From Paramacrobiotus metropolitanus (Eukaryota; Tardigrada; Eutardigrada; Parachela; Macrobiotidae), in the NCBI RefSeq assembly GCF_019649055.1, contig NW_026570364.1, positions 186,001-250,000 of the forward strand: a stretch of DNA of 64,000 nucleotides. The letters are read 5' to 3'. The translations under genes and the position numbers were made by a program. A model generated the notes under the pieces. That model was not told the DNA's origin, did no database searches, and worked only from the letters and a program-made list of their open reading frames with translations. Below, piece after piece: positions 23,298 to 36,735 of the stretch (positions within the stretch are counted from its first letter, which is position 1; every line of letters starts with the position of its first letter).

Positions 23298-26200
23298 ATG
23301 GCAAGAAACCAGAATCCATTTGATGCAGACAGTAACCATGGTGAGCAGTCCGACACGGAGACGGACTATGTGGCCTTCTCACGCCAACTGGCCCGTTTCG
23401 GACGGAGTAAATCGGGATTCGCTGTGGAGTGCGAACGTGAAGACGTTGTCTATCCTCAGCGACAGTCCGTGCCGAATGTGCGGACTCAGCATGGGCATCC
23501 GGTACTGCAGCGCAATACCAGTCATAGTCGTAACGCATCCCGGGAATTCCAGTACACCGAACCGGCCAATGCCGGCAAGCGTGGCAGTGTACTGCAGCCT
23601 TTCTACAAGGTCTCATTATGGTAATACTTTTTGGGCGTAAAGCATGTCGAGCATCTTCAGCATTTCTTAATTGAAAAACTATCATTTATAGCTGGGACAA
23701 AATCAACGTTTTTGAGGTCAATCCGGAGCATCGACGACTGTTTTTCAGAAAATCCCTGAATGACCTTACCAATAGGAGACATATATTGAAGGACGTATCG
23801 GGTGTGGCCAGCGCGGGACATTTAATCGGCGTTCTTGGACCAAGTAAACTATGTCTACAATCTGACTAAATGAGGAGGCTACGGTCTATGTTAAAAAGCT
23901 AGCGAACAGCCTTTTTTGCCCGCTGAGGCTGGTTGATCAATGCAGCCTCTCTGTTGTGACTATAAACAGACCGAAGACAGCGGATTCCAGTGCTGCCAAA
24001 GAGCGCAAGCTGAATGCTGCCTTGCTGTATCGATCGACTCGGCAGATGTGTGTGTGAGTGGGTAAATCCGCTCGCATACACTTATCACACGTATGAGTGT
24101 GGCTGTCTGTGCGCGTACTATCTGTACAAACCGGTTTTCGCTGTCTTCGCTAAACGCTTACCCTAAACCCGTAGCTTCCTTTCTTGCTCGCATTGTATGT
24201 GCTTCACTAAAAGTTTTTTACTAATCTTTAAATCCTAATGCTGTTCGTTAAACAATATTCTTACTTTCATAGGTAAAAAAACCGTCTTTTATTATTACCT
24301 CTAGGCTCTAAGTACTGACTTCCGTTTTATATTTCACCTGTGCGATTTTTCCTTTTCGATACTGTCAATCGAAGGACAAAGCGTCAATTTTAAGATGTTT
24401 GAAGCCACTTCACTACGCTGTTTCATGGCTTCCATCTACCAGCTGAATGCACAAATTTACCGCGCATTCTGACTGTCAGCGAGTATCCGTAGAAGTACTT
24501 GCACTACGTACAATATGTGTACTCGTACCGTCGTACGTACCAATACTATAATATAATACGTTCAATATTTATTGAAACACTTAATTGAATTCCCACAATT
24601 TGCTACATATAAGAAATGTTACACGTGTTTGCAGAAGGATGCGGGAAAACAACGTTCATAGCTGCCTTAACAGGGTAATTAATTATCAAAACATTTTGCT
24701 GTTCTTATTCCAAACCGGCATCGATCCTAGGCAGCCAAGGCGAACCATCGATATCCGCGGAAAACTCTACATCAATAATCAACAAGTGGACGAGAACACC
24801 GAGCGTTATTCGTGTTTTATTCCCGCTAAAGATAACTTTATCGGCACCTTAACGGTGAAAGAGCATTTGGTGTTTCATACACTCCTGCGACTGGGCGAAC
24901 AGTATTCAAGCGTGGAGAAAATGGCGCTTGTCAACGACATTATCAGTGAGCTGGATTTGAATAAGATCGCTTCGAAAGTTATCGGTGTACCCGGACGATT
25001 AAAGGGCCTGACGAATGCCGACAGGAAGCGGGTGTCGTTGGCAACAGCGGCCATTACCAGTCCGCCGGTGCTACTGTGCGATGAACCAACAGCCGGCATT
25101 CATGGTGCGTATACATTTTACCTTGTTAGAAACTTTACCAAAACACAAAATTTTGCCATCAATTTTTGAAAGGAATCATTTTGCCTGTTTTGACAGATTT
25201 TGCAATGGGTATTATAAACATCCTCAATATATACCATTCTTTAAACATATCTATATCTCTCGTAGATACTGGAACAAAAATGTTATTTTCAGTGTTAAAC
25301 CAAATCCCCTTTTCTGTTCCGAAAAATTTAATCACGTTTTCCATATTATAATCGGATACCGATTGCAGGCGATGTGACTACATGGACAGAACAGCAGCCA
25401 TTTAACTACGTTGGCTCACTAAGATTAACCTCCTGCGTAACCGGTCCTGTCATACTTACGTACTATAATTGATACGAGGACCTGTACATTTCTGTTACCT
25501 TACCTAGAATTTAGTATAATGATAAAAATGATTTTTTTGTTCCAGCAGCAACGAGAAAAACTTTTAAAGAATGGTAGTGAGGATGCATATTTCTCAGCAG
25601 TCAAATTAAGTTCGCAGTTCAAAAAACTAAGCAGTTTAAACAAGCGACTGAGCTCGAAATGCATAAAATTAAAGATCGTTGAAGTAAGGAAAAGGTACAC
25701 TGATAAAATGTGGCTCTATTCCCTGAATCGATAGATGTATCCGTTGCGGAAGGCATTGTCGATCTACTCCACACCGCCGCGGAGAAAGGCAAAATCGTCC
25801 TGTGCAGCATAACTAATCCGACTTCGGAGATCATCTCCAAATTCCACCAGATCATTATCCTAGCCGAAGGCCACGTAGTCTTCTTCGGCAAAGCCCGGGA
25901 AGCGGCCAGTTTATTCACATCAGCTGGTTTCCCGTGCTCACCGCTGCAGAGCCCTACCGATACATACCTGCGGATGCTGTCGCGCCCCGTCAACGCTACC
26001 GATCAAGAGCAGGCCTTTAAGGTCAAGACGCTCGTGGAGCGCTATCAGAATTCGGAGGAGTGGTATGATATGCGATTTAAAGTGGAAAATATTGCCGCCA
26101 AAGCTACCGTCACTCCGCAGGTAAAGAAGATGGCGGGAATATATACGGCGGGAAAAATAACGCAGCTCCGGATGCTAATGGGGCGGGCTGTGTTGGAGTG

Positions 26201-27760
26201 GGTGCGGGACCCGATATTGTTAAGGATGTCAACAGCGGTGGTGGTTGCGCTTGGATTCTTGATGGGGATTTTCTTTATGCAGCAGGAAATGCACGGGCTT
26301 GGAATTCAGAATATCAACGGAGCTTTATGCTTATTAACCCTGTTTTATGTAAGTTTTAATCATGTTTTGAAATAAATTACTACTACTCAGTGCATTCATA
26401 TGACTTTAAATCATTTGTCCAAACCTAAATACAAGATTTACTAAGAAAATGTATCGCTTGAAAGTTTAAGCCTGCTCCGAAAAACTAAAATTTAATGCAC
26501 AATAATAAAATTTATTATTGCGCGATTAAATTTTAGTTTTTCAAAGTTTTTGTTTTTGATTTTAGTTTTAAATAGTACAGTTACAATATACGCCTCAAAT
26601 TTAAGCGGTCAAGGTAAACATGTGCGAAAGAAGAGTGCGTAAATGCAACTTGGCATAAATACGACAATAAGTGGTCGTACACGATGTACTTTATACTCGT
26701 ACCTTTCGACTGATGGTGCAGAAATCGATTTATATATATGAGGCAAGTGCAGCAAGTGTTAAACTAACATTATGTGTTAGCGAAAGGTCACTAAAATTTA
26801 TGTGTTAAGAAAAAATTTATAGCGCAATAAAATACTTGCAGGATGAACTAGTAATGTACTCGTACGTATTCGGATTTTGAAAAAAAATCGACGTGAATTT
26901 TGTTTTTTAGGTGATGATTCCGGTTTATGGAATTTCCAAATGTCTAACGCAAAATTTAGCGGTAATACGACGAGAGATTGTCGGTGGTGTGTACGTGGCA
27001 TGGATGTGGTTCGTGAGCGCCTGGCTAATTGACATTCTCCATAATCTCGCAATGTCCGGTTTATTATTAACAATTTGTTACTGGCTAATTGGATTACATC
27101 CGTCAGCAGTTGGTTTTTTCTTGGCTTGGTGCATTGCTTTTCTCACATGTCAAGTCAGCTTGGGAATAGCGCAATGTGCCGCGATTGCGAGTGGACGATT
27201 TAGTACCGCCATGCTGATCTGGGCGGCCTTTGTCGTATGCAACATTGCTATTGGCGGCTTCTTCCTCAATCCCAAATCCCTTCCTTGGTGGCTAAACGTT
27301 TTTCGGTGAGAAAGGTTATTTGGATACGAGTATATACTTAAATTTTAATCAAAAGTGCTTACAACACACCAAAGTTTTGGCAGAGTTGAGGAATCCATGT
27401 TCTTTCGGAAAGTTTTCGAAAAAGGTTTTGTCAGAAAATTATATGAGGTGTATCACAATAATCTTCTTGCAGTATGCATCGTTTTTCCATTACGCATTGA
27501 AAGCGTCATTAGTGAATCAGTGGCACGGCGTGGATCTGCCATCGTGCATGAACTGCACATTGCAAGCGGATATCTTCCGAACGGGTGACGATATTATCAA
27601 CCATCTGGGATTTACCGGCGATAGTTTAGCCACAGATTGCGTCCAGTTGATCATGTTCGGTATCGCTTTACGCTCTGCTGCCTATCTCTTGCTACGTACA
27701 AATCTTCATGGGATTCGGAAAAAATTCCTTGCCTTCCCTGCTGCATCCCGCTTTTGCTGA
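23298..27760 (+). CDS. ABCG-type half-transporter with degenerate ATPase domain
   Basis: Exons: 23298-23620, 23692-23843, 24635-24674, 24731-25104, 25735-26348, 26911-27305, 27448-27760; 2211 nt (736 aa), phases consistent. The order is NBD then membrane domain, as in ABCG/White proteins. Walker A reads GPKGCGKT (about 157-164) and Walker B LLCDEPTAG is intact. The signature, normally VSGGERKR, is LTNADRKR; the Q-loop Gln is absent (FIPAKDNF); the D-loop is IHDVS; and the H-loop IHQPSSE is ITNPTSE, so the switch His is lost. The membrane half starts RDPILLRMS and has about six hydrophobic spans with an extracellular Cys loop (SCMNC). It could pair with a competent ABCG partner; substrate unknown. 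The exon 7 start is the least certain splice site (chosen to keep frame). Confidence 0.85.
26479..26542. repeat. Near-perfect palindrome in an ABCG intron
   Basis: Two ~32-bp arms beginning GAAAAACTAAAATTTAAT face each other with almost no loop, differing by one or two positions. It is a strong cruciform or hairpin candidate, perhaps a tiny foldback element. Confidence 0.75.
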
Positions 27761-30700
27761 AAATACAGATACACTTAATGCTTAACCAAAAAAACAATCT
27801 ATTTTGTATCGTACATTTTGCGACAAATACAGTAACTGAAAAACGGTACTGATAATTATCAGATTTGATGGTCTTCTCTTTGAACAATATTTTCTTTAAA
27901 ACAGAATCTGATGTTTTGATCTTGTTAAGCGTTAAGGCAGTATGGATTATATATGGAAGAGAAAGAGAAGCCACATGGATGATGTATTAGTGACCGTTCA
28001 TTTCTGCCAGTCTGGACCGTTTGCAAACATGTCAGGGCGTAGTAAAGACGTGGCTTACGTGTACAACGATTAATTTTCTACCACGTTATTTGGTTTAATT
28101 AGTCGAAATCGGGTTCACATCGAGCACGGAAATGTACGGGTGAGATAGCTGTTTTTTTTGTGGTTCTTATTAACAAAACGGCTTTGGTGTGCTCATTAAT
28201 AAAACATTATTAATAAAGCGGTAAGCCGCTGAAGGCATACGGACATCAAGACCTACTATACATCCGTCGTTTTCCTCAAGAACTGCCTGTTAAGCAGTAC
28301 GCTAATGGCTAGTGTGACCTGCTATTTAAATCAGCTGCACACAGACAGGCATGTATGTATTATTTTAATTTATCGTTAATTTACATACACGCTTTATAGA
28401 AAAAAACTCGTATCATGGTACGTCAACGCATACATTAACGCAACAATAGCTGTAAAGCCTAGTTTTTAATTTTCGTATCAGAACACGTATGCGAATAAAT
28501 GACTAGCATACGCAATTTTATTAAGATGCGATCACGCGAAAAAAATGCATGCATTCCGATCGACGGTATATCACTTTGAAGTTCATCCCGATCTGGTTTG
28601 TGAACCGTGAAAGTGATGTCGTTAGTTGCACACAAAAGATGCGGCTCGTTAAGCAACCGGCTTTCCGCATAAATCGAGCGCGAGATCTTCGGTTGCGTCC
28701 CGTCAGCGCGTACTTTAGCAGCTGATAATTTCACACACAGCAACCTTTAAAGAATGGCTTTTGCTTACTATCTTCTTGTTTTCAGATTAGAATCGATACT
28801 TTTTTAAGCAGTAAATAAATGTTTTTATTAAACAATACAAAAAATATTTTTGCCTTTCAGCAACGATTATACAATCATATATTTTTTTAAACTTATCATG
28901 GCGGTGCCGGTGAGGGCATAAAAAGTAAATTAAAGCGATTTACGTGATTACATATTATATATCTATACTTAAAGCGATTGTATAATGTGTGTAGTGTGCA
29001 CTTCTAATGTTCCGTGCGCTTTATTTACTTTCGAACAGTTCTGTAATATCTGGACTTTTCGTTGAACGAATTTTCTGTCATTTGCCAAAAATTATGCATC
29101 GAATAATTCCCGGTTTACGAATTTGTGGCACGGTCACAACAAATCTCCGTATGTTCATGCATCACATGTAATTACATAACAAGGTTGACCTTCCCGTTTA
29201 TGCTGCATATGTGCAAATACAACTGACCTTGTCTTAAGTAGCTGTAATCCAAGAATAACATTTGTTCTGGAGAATTTAATTCGAACTGCACAGTGGCGAA
29301 CTTTACACACTGTCAGGCTACATCAATAGTTAGCAAAGATAAACACTTCCGTGCAAAGTCAATCCCGGCTAACATAATCAGGATTCGGAAGCGTGCGGCA
29401 CAACCGGGCAGGCATCTACGCGCCTGTATCCGAAAATATTGGCCTAGACAAATAAACCATCACGCAATATAATTTTTTGCACAGCAGCTGATCTTGTTTG
29501 ATTAAGTGTTTGTCGGAGTGTTACTATTGATTTATCCAGTGCTGTTTTTTGCAGCGCGCTATTATTTACCGTCTTTTCAAAGTGATGAATACATGCTGGA
29601 CGTGTTAAACAAAAACGCATTTCCTACGTACATAAGCATAAAACGGCTCACCTGAAGAGGAAAAAATTTAACAATCGAATATTGCAAGAGCAGTTGATAT
29701 GCAGCATGAAGTTTTTAGCGGTCGTTTTAACGGGCATTTTTTGCAATAAAAAAATTAATGCAAGCCATTTTAAAACGGTTTGTGGCCTGAAAAAGTAAGA
29801 AAGTAAGTTAATTTAGAAATAGACGCCTTGTTTTTGATCAGTTGCTAGTTAATAAAGCTCAAAGCGTGTTAAAAAAACCGACTCAAGATTTACGATAGAG
29901 TTTTTACGACAGGCGTTTATGTGCATTTCATGACTGTGATGACAGCCTCGCCACGATTTTCATTCTGATAATATATTATTTCCTACTTCATTCGCAGCAG
30001 CTGTTGTATTGTGATAAGCGAACGATTAGCAACCCATTCTGAATCCATCACAATTGAAACCGGTTCATCCAGCCGGCACATAGCGTGGACAATCGGCCTT
30101 GAATTAATCAGCACACACTTCATATCCGAACCAACAAGAGAAACCATATTGTATCAACAGAAGACGGGAATCAGTGCGCATCAACCGGAAAGCGCTCAAC
30201 AATCCAGATCATACACAAATCCGGTACGGCGCGCAGTGCATCCATAATTCCATATATCCACTGACGACACACACGTATGCGTGCCGCCGCGGCTGTATTG
30301 ATAACGGCTGAGACAAGAGACCAAACGATGAGGGGATGCCACGGAAACCCAAACATATTCCGCTCAAATTGCAGTCATACACTTGGCCGCAAAACGCGGT
30401 GCGTGTTTTTTTGCGGCGATCATTTCCAGCTTGAACTCATCAATCTGTACTTCTTGCGCGTGGCGCATTTCCAGCGTCTTGGTCGTCTTGGGTTTGTTTT
30501 TTTGCGGCCGGTGATTGTACAGCCGCGATATGCGATATCAGTGACGATGTGTTGGGCTATTTCCGGCAATCTTCATCATAATTGCTATGTTTAGCTGTGA
30601 AAATGTTTGGATGATTCGTGTTTGCTGTGAATCATTTTCTCCATGAATCGTAGACGCTGACAGAAATATTACTAAGATTTTATCCGTATTTTCCTTTGTT

Positions 30701-31255
30701 CTGTACCGCGCAGCAAATTGGCCAATCTGGACACTGCAATCGAAAACATCTAAATGCAATTAAAAAATTTTAGCATGTCTTTTTAAGAAGTTTTTACTTT
30801 GCTGTACGCTTGCCTTTTCTACAAAAGTGGATCACGATTAATTCGGTTTATGTACGAGTAAGTAGCCCTGCAAAACTGCAAAGCGCTGAGTTTTTTGCGA
30901 GCGTGAAATTTTCACGCGAACGGCTCACCATTGCGGTCGCTCTTAACATTCTGTGGCGAGCGCCAAGCTGTTGATTCGGCAATCGGCACACTGACAGTGC
31001 GCCCGCTCAGAATCCGGATTTCTTCCGGATATCCAATTAGTCCGCTGCAACCCGTATGACTCACGGATGTCGCAGCGCTTGCCCAACCAGGCTGTATTTA
31101 AATCATCAGCGTGTCGGTCGTGGCGGATAATTAGCCAAACGCCATTCTGCATGATCGTTGCACCGGGAGTTACATATATGCAGACGGCGCGTGTGCATGA
31201 TCCTCCCAATCGGAACTAATGTGATTTGCTCTGATTAGCCGCAGATCTAATAATA
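27761..31255. other. Long gene-poor region
   Basis: 3.5 kb between ABCG and the K+ channel. Nothing here reads as an intact gene. A minus-strand 94-codon frame (28459-28743) has no recognisable domain. The one possible relic is described at 30180-30356. Confidence 0.5.
30180..30356 (-). pseudogene. Possible relic of a multi-pass receptor gene
   Basis: A short minus-strand open stretch reads like one membrane span (LIVWSLVSAVINTAAAARI) then IYGIMDALRAV. It resembles, by eye, the relic at 33295-33715 (shared VW, run of Ala/Ile, then IY/IW-G spacing). There is no start, no complete exon and stops follow. It could be chance. Confidence 0.2.
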
Positions 31256-34200
31256 ATGGCCAAAAACGGCAAGAATCTCATGGCGGCCGTGGAGTACGAT
31301 TCCTCGCGCGACAGCCCGCCGCATCTGATTGTCAACGACGACGAATTTCATGAGCAACCGAAATCCCGCAGTCGCAAGTGTCTGCGCATGTTCTTTAAAT
31401 TTCTCCTGTCTCACGTGGGATTGACGGTGCTGGTGCTGGCGTACACCGTCGGCGGGGCGCTGGTCTTCATCTCCATCGAGGAGAATAAGTGGCTGCAGGC
31501 GCAGAATGCCAAAGTGGATGTCAATATCCCGGAGGAACCGGAGCCGTTGTATCCCGAACAGATGGCCTTTAATGCTAAATTCTGGAAGGCCAACTGGATG
31601 GATGATAAAGTACTGAGGTTTTGGAATCATACCCACCAGATTAATGATAGATACCCGGTATTAGCAAAACATCGTTCGTTCTATGTTGTGATTGTTGTTG
31701 TTGCAGTTTGGGCGTAAACGTATGCGAAGACTAATACCGCTTAAGAAAAATTTTCCAAACATTCAAGAGTTTCTGGCAAAGCAGTAATTTTATACAGTAG
31801 TTAACACGTTCTGGTAAAAATAAACTTCTGATGAGCATGTTCTGGTGAAAACAAACTTTTTATCTCTGCAATAATGTTAACAAAATTAACAAACGGAGTG
31901 TTACGTAACTTACAGCAAATGCATTTTTCCGGTGAATGCGAAATATTGTTTTATAAAGTCCATATTGTGTAATGTACATTTGTATTTCGTATAAATCTGC
32001 TCGGCTAGGCCCCTATAACTGTATAACGGTCATGCCGAATCGTAGTGGTGTGGCGCATTCTCCGGTAAACTTGAAAGTTAGAGAAGCGTTGCTCTTTTAA
32101 TGTTCTTCTCCAAGTATTTGTACGAGTATAAATCGCTTTCTTTACTGAATATGCAACTTCCATAAATATTTTTTGCAATATATAAGAAATAAATTTTAGT
32201 AGATTACTTCTGATGGAAGGTAATATGTTTCTGAAATTAATAATTTTAATTTGATTTAATAAGTAAATGTCGGGAATTAACTAGAGAGTGGAGGAGCGCG
32301 TTCTACCGGTTTTCAATGGTTCGCTTTTAATTTTGAACTATTGCATCGAAGATTGTTTTCGTTTATTTTATTTTCATTTAGGGAACACTAACCGGTAAGA
32401 CATAAGGTTTTTAATTTATGTTACTGCAGCTGCAGAAACTGAATACTTTGGGTGTTAATTTATGCCATTATAAATTTACCAGCATCCCTTTCTTTAACCA
32501 AAAGCTACTGCAAATGATTAATTTCACTCTGTTGACTTTTACTTTTCTGTTGTACAGAATTCAGGAATTATAGCCCCAATAAATAATCAATCAAACCCAA
32601 GTTACCCAAACTACTCGACTGGCTCTTGAGATGGCAGCATGCAACTGACCCTGTCCGAGTCCGACCATATGCTTTAATTTGACATGTTGTTTGATCCATT
32701 TGAATCTCTTTCAGGAAGACTGGCAACCGGGAAATTATGAGAACATTAAACTAATCGAAATCCAGCTGCAAGAACACATACTCAGAGAAATTGTGGCGAT
32801 TGCAAAACGATATTACGTTAACCAAACCATGCGCATGATGCGACTGGAAAGCAATAAGGTGAATGCACCGAAATGGGACTTTCCAAATGCCTTCCTTTTG
32901 CCCTGAGCATCATAACGACAATAGGTAAGCTAAATAATTCTGTAATAATTTTCTCAACCAGGGACAGTATTAAAAAAAATCTAAATAATTTTACTTTACA
33001 TGCGGCTTGAGATAACGATGTCGCTGTGAATTGTGTATGTGTTTGTCGTATGAACTTGGTATTTCGTTAAGAAGCACTGAAAAGACGCGTTGGTTTATCA
33101 CCGTACGAATTTTTACCTTGAGCTGCGTGAATTAGGTGGCTTTCCCTGGCTAGTGGTGAGTTTTTTTATAAAAATTACGCGTATTTCATAGTCGTAACAG
33201 TTTGTATTCAGTTTCGCCATCTATTCATTAAATAACGAGTTTTGATTTGAGTAGTAACATAAAGTAGCAGATGTTTATTAAGCGAATCACGCGATAAGCA
33301 GATTAAATAACCACAATCCGTGCATCACGCCAGCGATGCGTCCAACACTCCATATATTTTCTTGAGAAAATAATCGCGTTCCTGTCAGTACAGCCGCAGC
33401 AATCGATACCATGAAGGTCAGACGACAGCCGCACCAAACAATCCGCCGCTCATCGGACTAAATTTTATGCCCTGTTAACTTTTCTATTCAAGTCTCCGCA
33501 CTCGCGCACTGTATACTCCAATTAGCCACCCAGTGCTTCCTATAAAACTGTAAAGCATCTTCCGCAGTAAATCCAGTCAACGACCGAGTGCACTTCAGAA
33601 TTGGCTGTAAATTCCGGCGCATGCTCATCACGGGAATTGTAAGCGCCGTATATAAAGCAGCCACTAACAAGGTTAACTCCCAAGGATGCTAATCGTTGTG
33701 TTGAGCTGTTGACCGGAAGTGAAATCAGAGGAAAAGGTCACTGGCGTAGCTTAAGTGTTTTCTTCCGCGCGGCGATCGTTTGCCTCTCTCTCTGACTCTC
33801 TTATGGTGCGTATTATGTTAATGATGCCGGCTTTCTTTTAAAACGCGACGGCTGTTATGGATTGATATGTACGGTATCGATCAATCACCGAGTGTGTTTG
33901 GAATGGTGTAATGTGATTAGGAGCGGTAGAGGGAGGCCGGGAATGCGCATGGGGAGTGCGCGTTAGTTGGGAGATGACAGCAATGTAGAAACGCTGCAGC
34001 GCTTTTCGTGTTCGCGATAACGCAGATTTTGGCATTGGCCGTGATTTGGCAATTTGGCGCTTTCGGTGTGCGTTTGAGGAGCTGGGAAAGAGAAAGAAAG
34101 GCTATTTTAGGAAAAGGTTTTTGGTAGGCAGAAAACATGGAGGAATATTAATCAAACACAAGTGGAAATTATCAGTTAGGCCAACGCATGTCCTAATTTT

Positions 34201-36735
34201 AAGAAGTTCGTTTACCCGTTGTTGAGATCAAACGTGCTATGTAACTTGTTACTTGCGGTCCACATATTTTCACAATTATTAGAAGCATTCTGCTTGAAAT
34301 ATCTTCATAAAGAAGTAGTTGCAAGGAACATTCTATAAAGTTGCAGTATCCTGTTGCAATATCATACGTTAAAAAATCACAGTCTACTGACTTCAGGCCT
34401 GTTCAAAAACTTCAGAGCTGCATTCGTACTTATTGATTATAAGTGCAAGTATCGTATATCCGTAGTGCAATGGCTAGTTCTAAGTTCGAGAGTACCTAAC
34501 TGGAATCAATATTTTGAGACCATATACAGCGACAGCGTGTCGTAATTTTTAGCGGTAGACAAGATTTTTTGTTCTCCCTTTGATAGCACGGGACGCTGCT
34601 GTTAATTAATATGTTCAGCTTATTCCACAAATTTCAGTCGATTTCCTTGAAGCACGAAATCAATATACAGATGTATCATCAGATTCTATGTATATCTGTA
34701 TATGGGCGTTACGGTATATGGGTTACTGTATATGGCCATATGGGTATTAAGGTAACGGCGGTTAGGTACTTTATTGTGATTGTTATAGATATAAAACTTG
34801 AACATCTATACATGATTCTATTTGCAATAACAGCGTTTTCGTTGTGTAACGCATAACTACGTGAGTATATAATATGAAAGTGAATTCGGATCTGGATCTT
34901 TACATCATAAAATTGATATTCTTGTGCAGGTTATGGTCATGTATATCCTTTTACATGGGAAGGCAAATTAGCCACCATTCTGTACGCCATCATCGGTATC
35001 CCCATCATGCTGGCCTTCCTGGCTAACATCGGTAGTCTGATGGCCAAAGGACTCCGCTTGATCTTCGACCACTTAATTCTCATGAAATGCTGCCGCAGTC
35101 TGTACAAACGCCGGCAAGCCCGCCTGCAGTCCATGCAAGCCGGGGGTGGCAAGGGCAAGGAGAACACCTCCGGACCACCAAGTGTCGCCGGGGGGTCCTC
35201 TCCGGCGCCTATCCGAGTGCAAAAGCAGTCGCTGATCGTGGATGACGGCACGTCGGTGGGAGTGCGCTCGCTGAAGGCCTATGGGTATCAACCGGAGGAG
35301 TTATTGGTCATACGGGAGGAGAAGAAGCAGGATAAGTCGGTGCCGGTGCTAATGTGCGTTGCCGTGATGGCGGCATACCTGTTTGGCGGTGCGGTGCTAT
35401 TCTGGTTATGGGAAAAAGAGTAAGCGCACTTGATATAGCTGCACTTTTATTTCGGAAATTAGTAGAGCTATCGTGTTAATTTGGCAGTCATTCATCTTCC
35501 GAGGGTCTCGCTGCAGCAAACATGACATCCTATAGAATTTCGTAGAACAGTGGTGCTATCGCCAACTGCCGCTAAAGTGTCTTGAAACATCAACATTACA
35601 ATCTTTGTGCATTGATCACTGCATTTCGCTAAAATTTGTAATTGTTTTTGTTATGGAAAGACATCACGCTGAAAAATAAGGTTAACGAATTCTAGGCTGC
35701 AGCTAGCTGCTTGGTTGCATGCGCTGCTTGTATGTAGTAATTTGTTGTATTTGTGATTGTTCCGAATCATAAATTCGGTTTATAATAGTAATTATGGTCT
35801 AAGATGCTGCACCCACATCGTAAAATAGGTGAATAATAATACCTGATATGTACTCACATAGGTACAATTGTACAATACGCGCAGTACCTGTATTAATGCA
35901 GTATTTGCGTCTTCGGATTCAGCCTGGCGTGCCGGATATAAAGTTCTCGCATTGTTACGAATACGATTAGCGTTGTCGGGCGAGATTATTTATGCTGCTG
36001 CATGCCATGCAGTGCATGGTATCCGCACAATGCCGTTCGACTGACACAGCTTAACAACGTAACAGTGTGTGGAGGTGGCCGAGTGGTTAAGGCGTTTGGC
36101 TGCTAACCAAATGGGCTCTGCCCGCATGAGTTCGAATCTCATCCTTCACGAACTTTTTACTTTTTTTTCAAGTAAAAAACTTACGTTATGCCTTACCTAT
36201 GATAGAATTAATGTAATATTAAATATATCATCAATTAAAAACGTGCTGCACAACAAACTTAGAGTTATTAACATTCTCCTGCATGCGTCATCGATCGTAT
36301 TACATCGTGCGTGTATGACTGTACGACTGCACAATGCACATACGTATGGAATTTGAATGACTCGTACCTCTAAAATAATTACAAAAAATCCATTAATATG
36401 CGTTCAGTGAATTCGCAAAGATTTTGACAGTAACGATATAATTTCTTTTCAGCTGGACACTGTGGGATTCATTGTACTTCTGCTTTATCACCCTGTCAAC
36501 CATCGGCCTGGGCGACTTCGTGCCGGGTGAAGCGCTGAGTAAAGCTAAAGGCGGGATTCATTTCCAGCCGGTTATCTGCTGTTTCTACATTCTCCTAGGA
36601 CTGGCCCTGCTGGCATCCTGCTTCAACTTGCTGCATGATTCAGCCAGGAAGGGCTTCCGGGTTGTAGGGAAAAAGATGGGATTGGTCAAGAAAAAACCCC
36701 GAAGTCGGCGAACGTCCAACGCGGCCGTCGTGTGA
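31256..36735 (+). CDS. Two-pore-domain (K2P/TWIK-like) potassium channel, one frame break
   Basis: Exons: 31256-31657, 32715-32924, 34930-35419, 36453-36735. The product is a background K+ channel of the plasma membrane, about 461 aa. TM1 is about residues 45-66; a long extracellular cap follows; pore 1 carries TTIGYGH, with the intron splitting the first Gly codon of GYG, a position I recall as common in K2P genes. Then come TM2, a long cytoplasmic loop rich in basic, Gly and Ser residues, TM3, pore 2 with STIGLGD, TM4 and a basic C-tail. In exon 2 the frame breaks within T-run 32896-32899: read straight, it stops eleven bases later; with one more base the P1 helix and filter continue and all downstream phases fit. 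This is a homopolymer assembly error or a recent null allele. Confidence 0.88.
33295..33715 (-). pseudogene. Antisense relic of a multi-pass (gustatory-receptor-like?) protein
   Basis: Inside K+ channel intron 2, the minus strand reads in two frames separated by stops. One has LVAALYTALTIPVMSMRR, then GFTAEDALQFYRKHWVAN; the other has RRIVWCGCRLTFMVSIAAAV, then IAGVMHGLWLF. The alternation of hydrophobic spans and basic loops is receptor-like, but the frames cannot be joined and no family is firmly recognised. Most likely a decayed gene copy. Confidence 0.3.
36069..36150 (+). tRNA. tRNA-Ser(GCT)
   Basis: An 82-nt cloverleaf: acceptor GTGGAGG pairs with CCTTCAC (one G-T), box A TGGCCGAGTGG, anticodon loop CTGCTAA with anticodon GCT at 36102-36104, a long variable arm as expected for tRNA-Ser, box B GTTCGAATC, and T-rich Pol III terminators just after (TTTTT, then T8). 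It reads AGC/AGT codons. It lies on the same strand inside the last intron of the K+ channel gene. Confidence 0.95.

Noticed and set aside
27470-27478. TTCTTGCAG as the acceptor for the last ABCG exon
   Set aside because: It breaks frame with the preceding phase-2 donor; the upstream acceptor at 27447 keeps the frame through the same residues.
28459-28743. 94-codon minus-strand frame in the gene-poor region
   Set aside because: No recognised domain or neighbours; could be chance, so not called.
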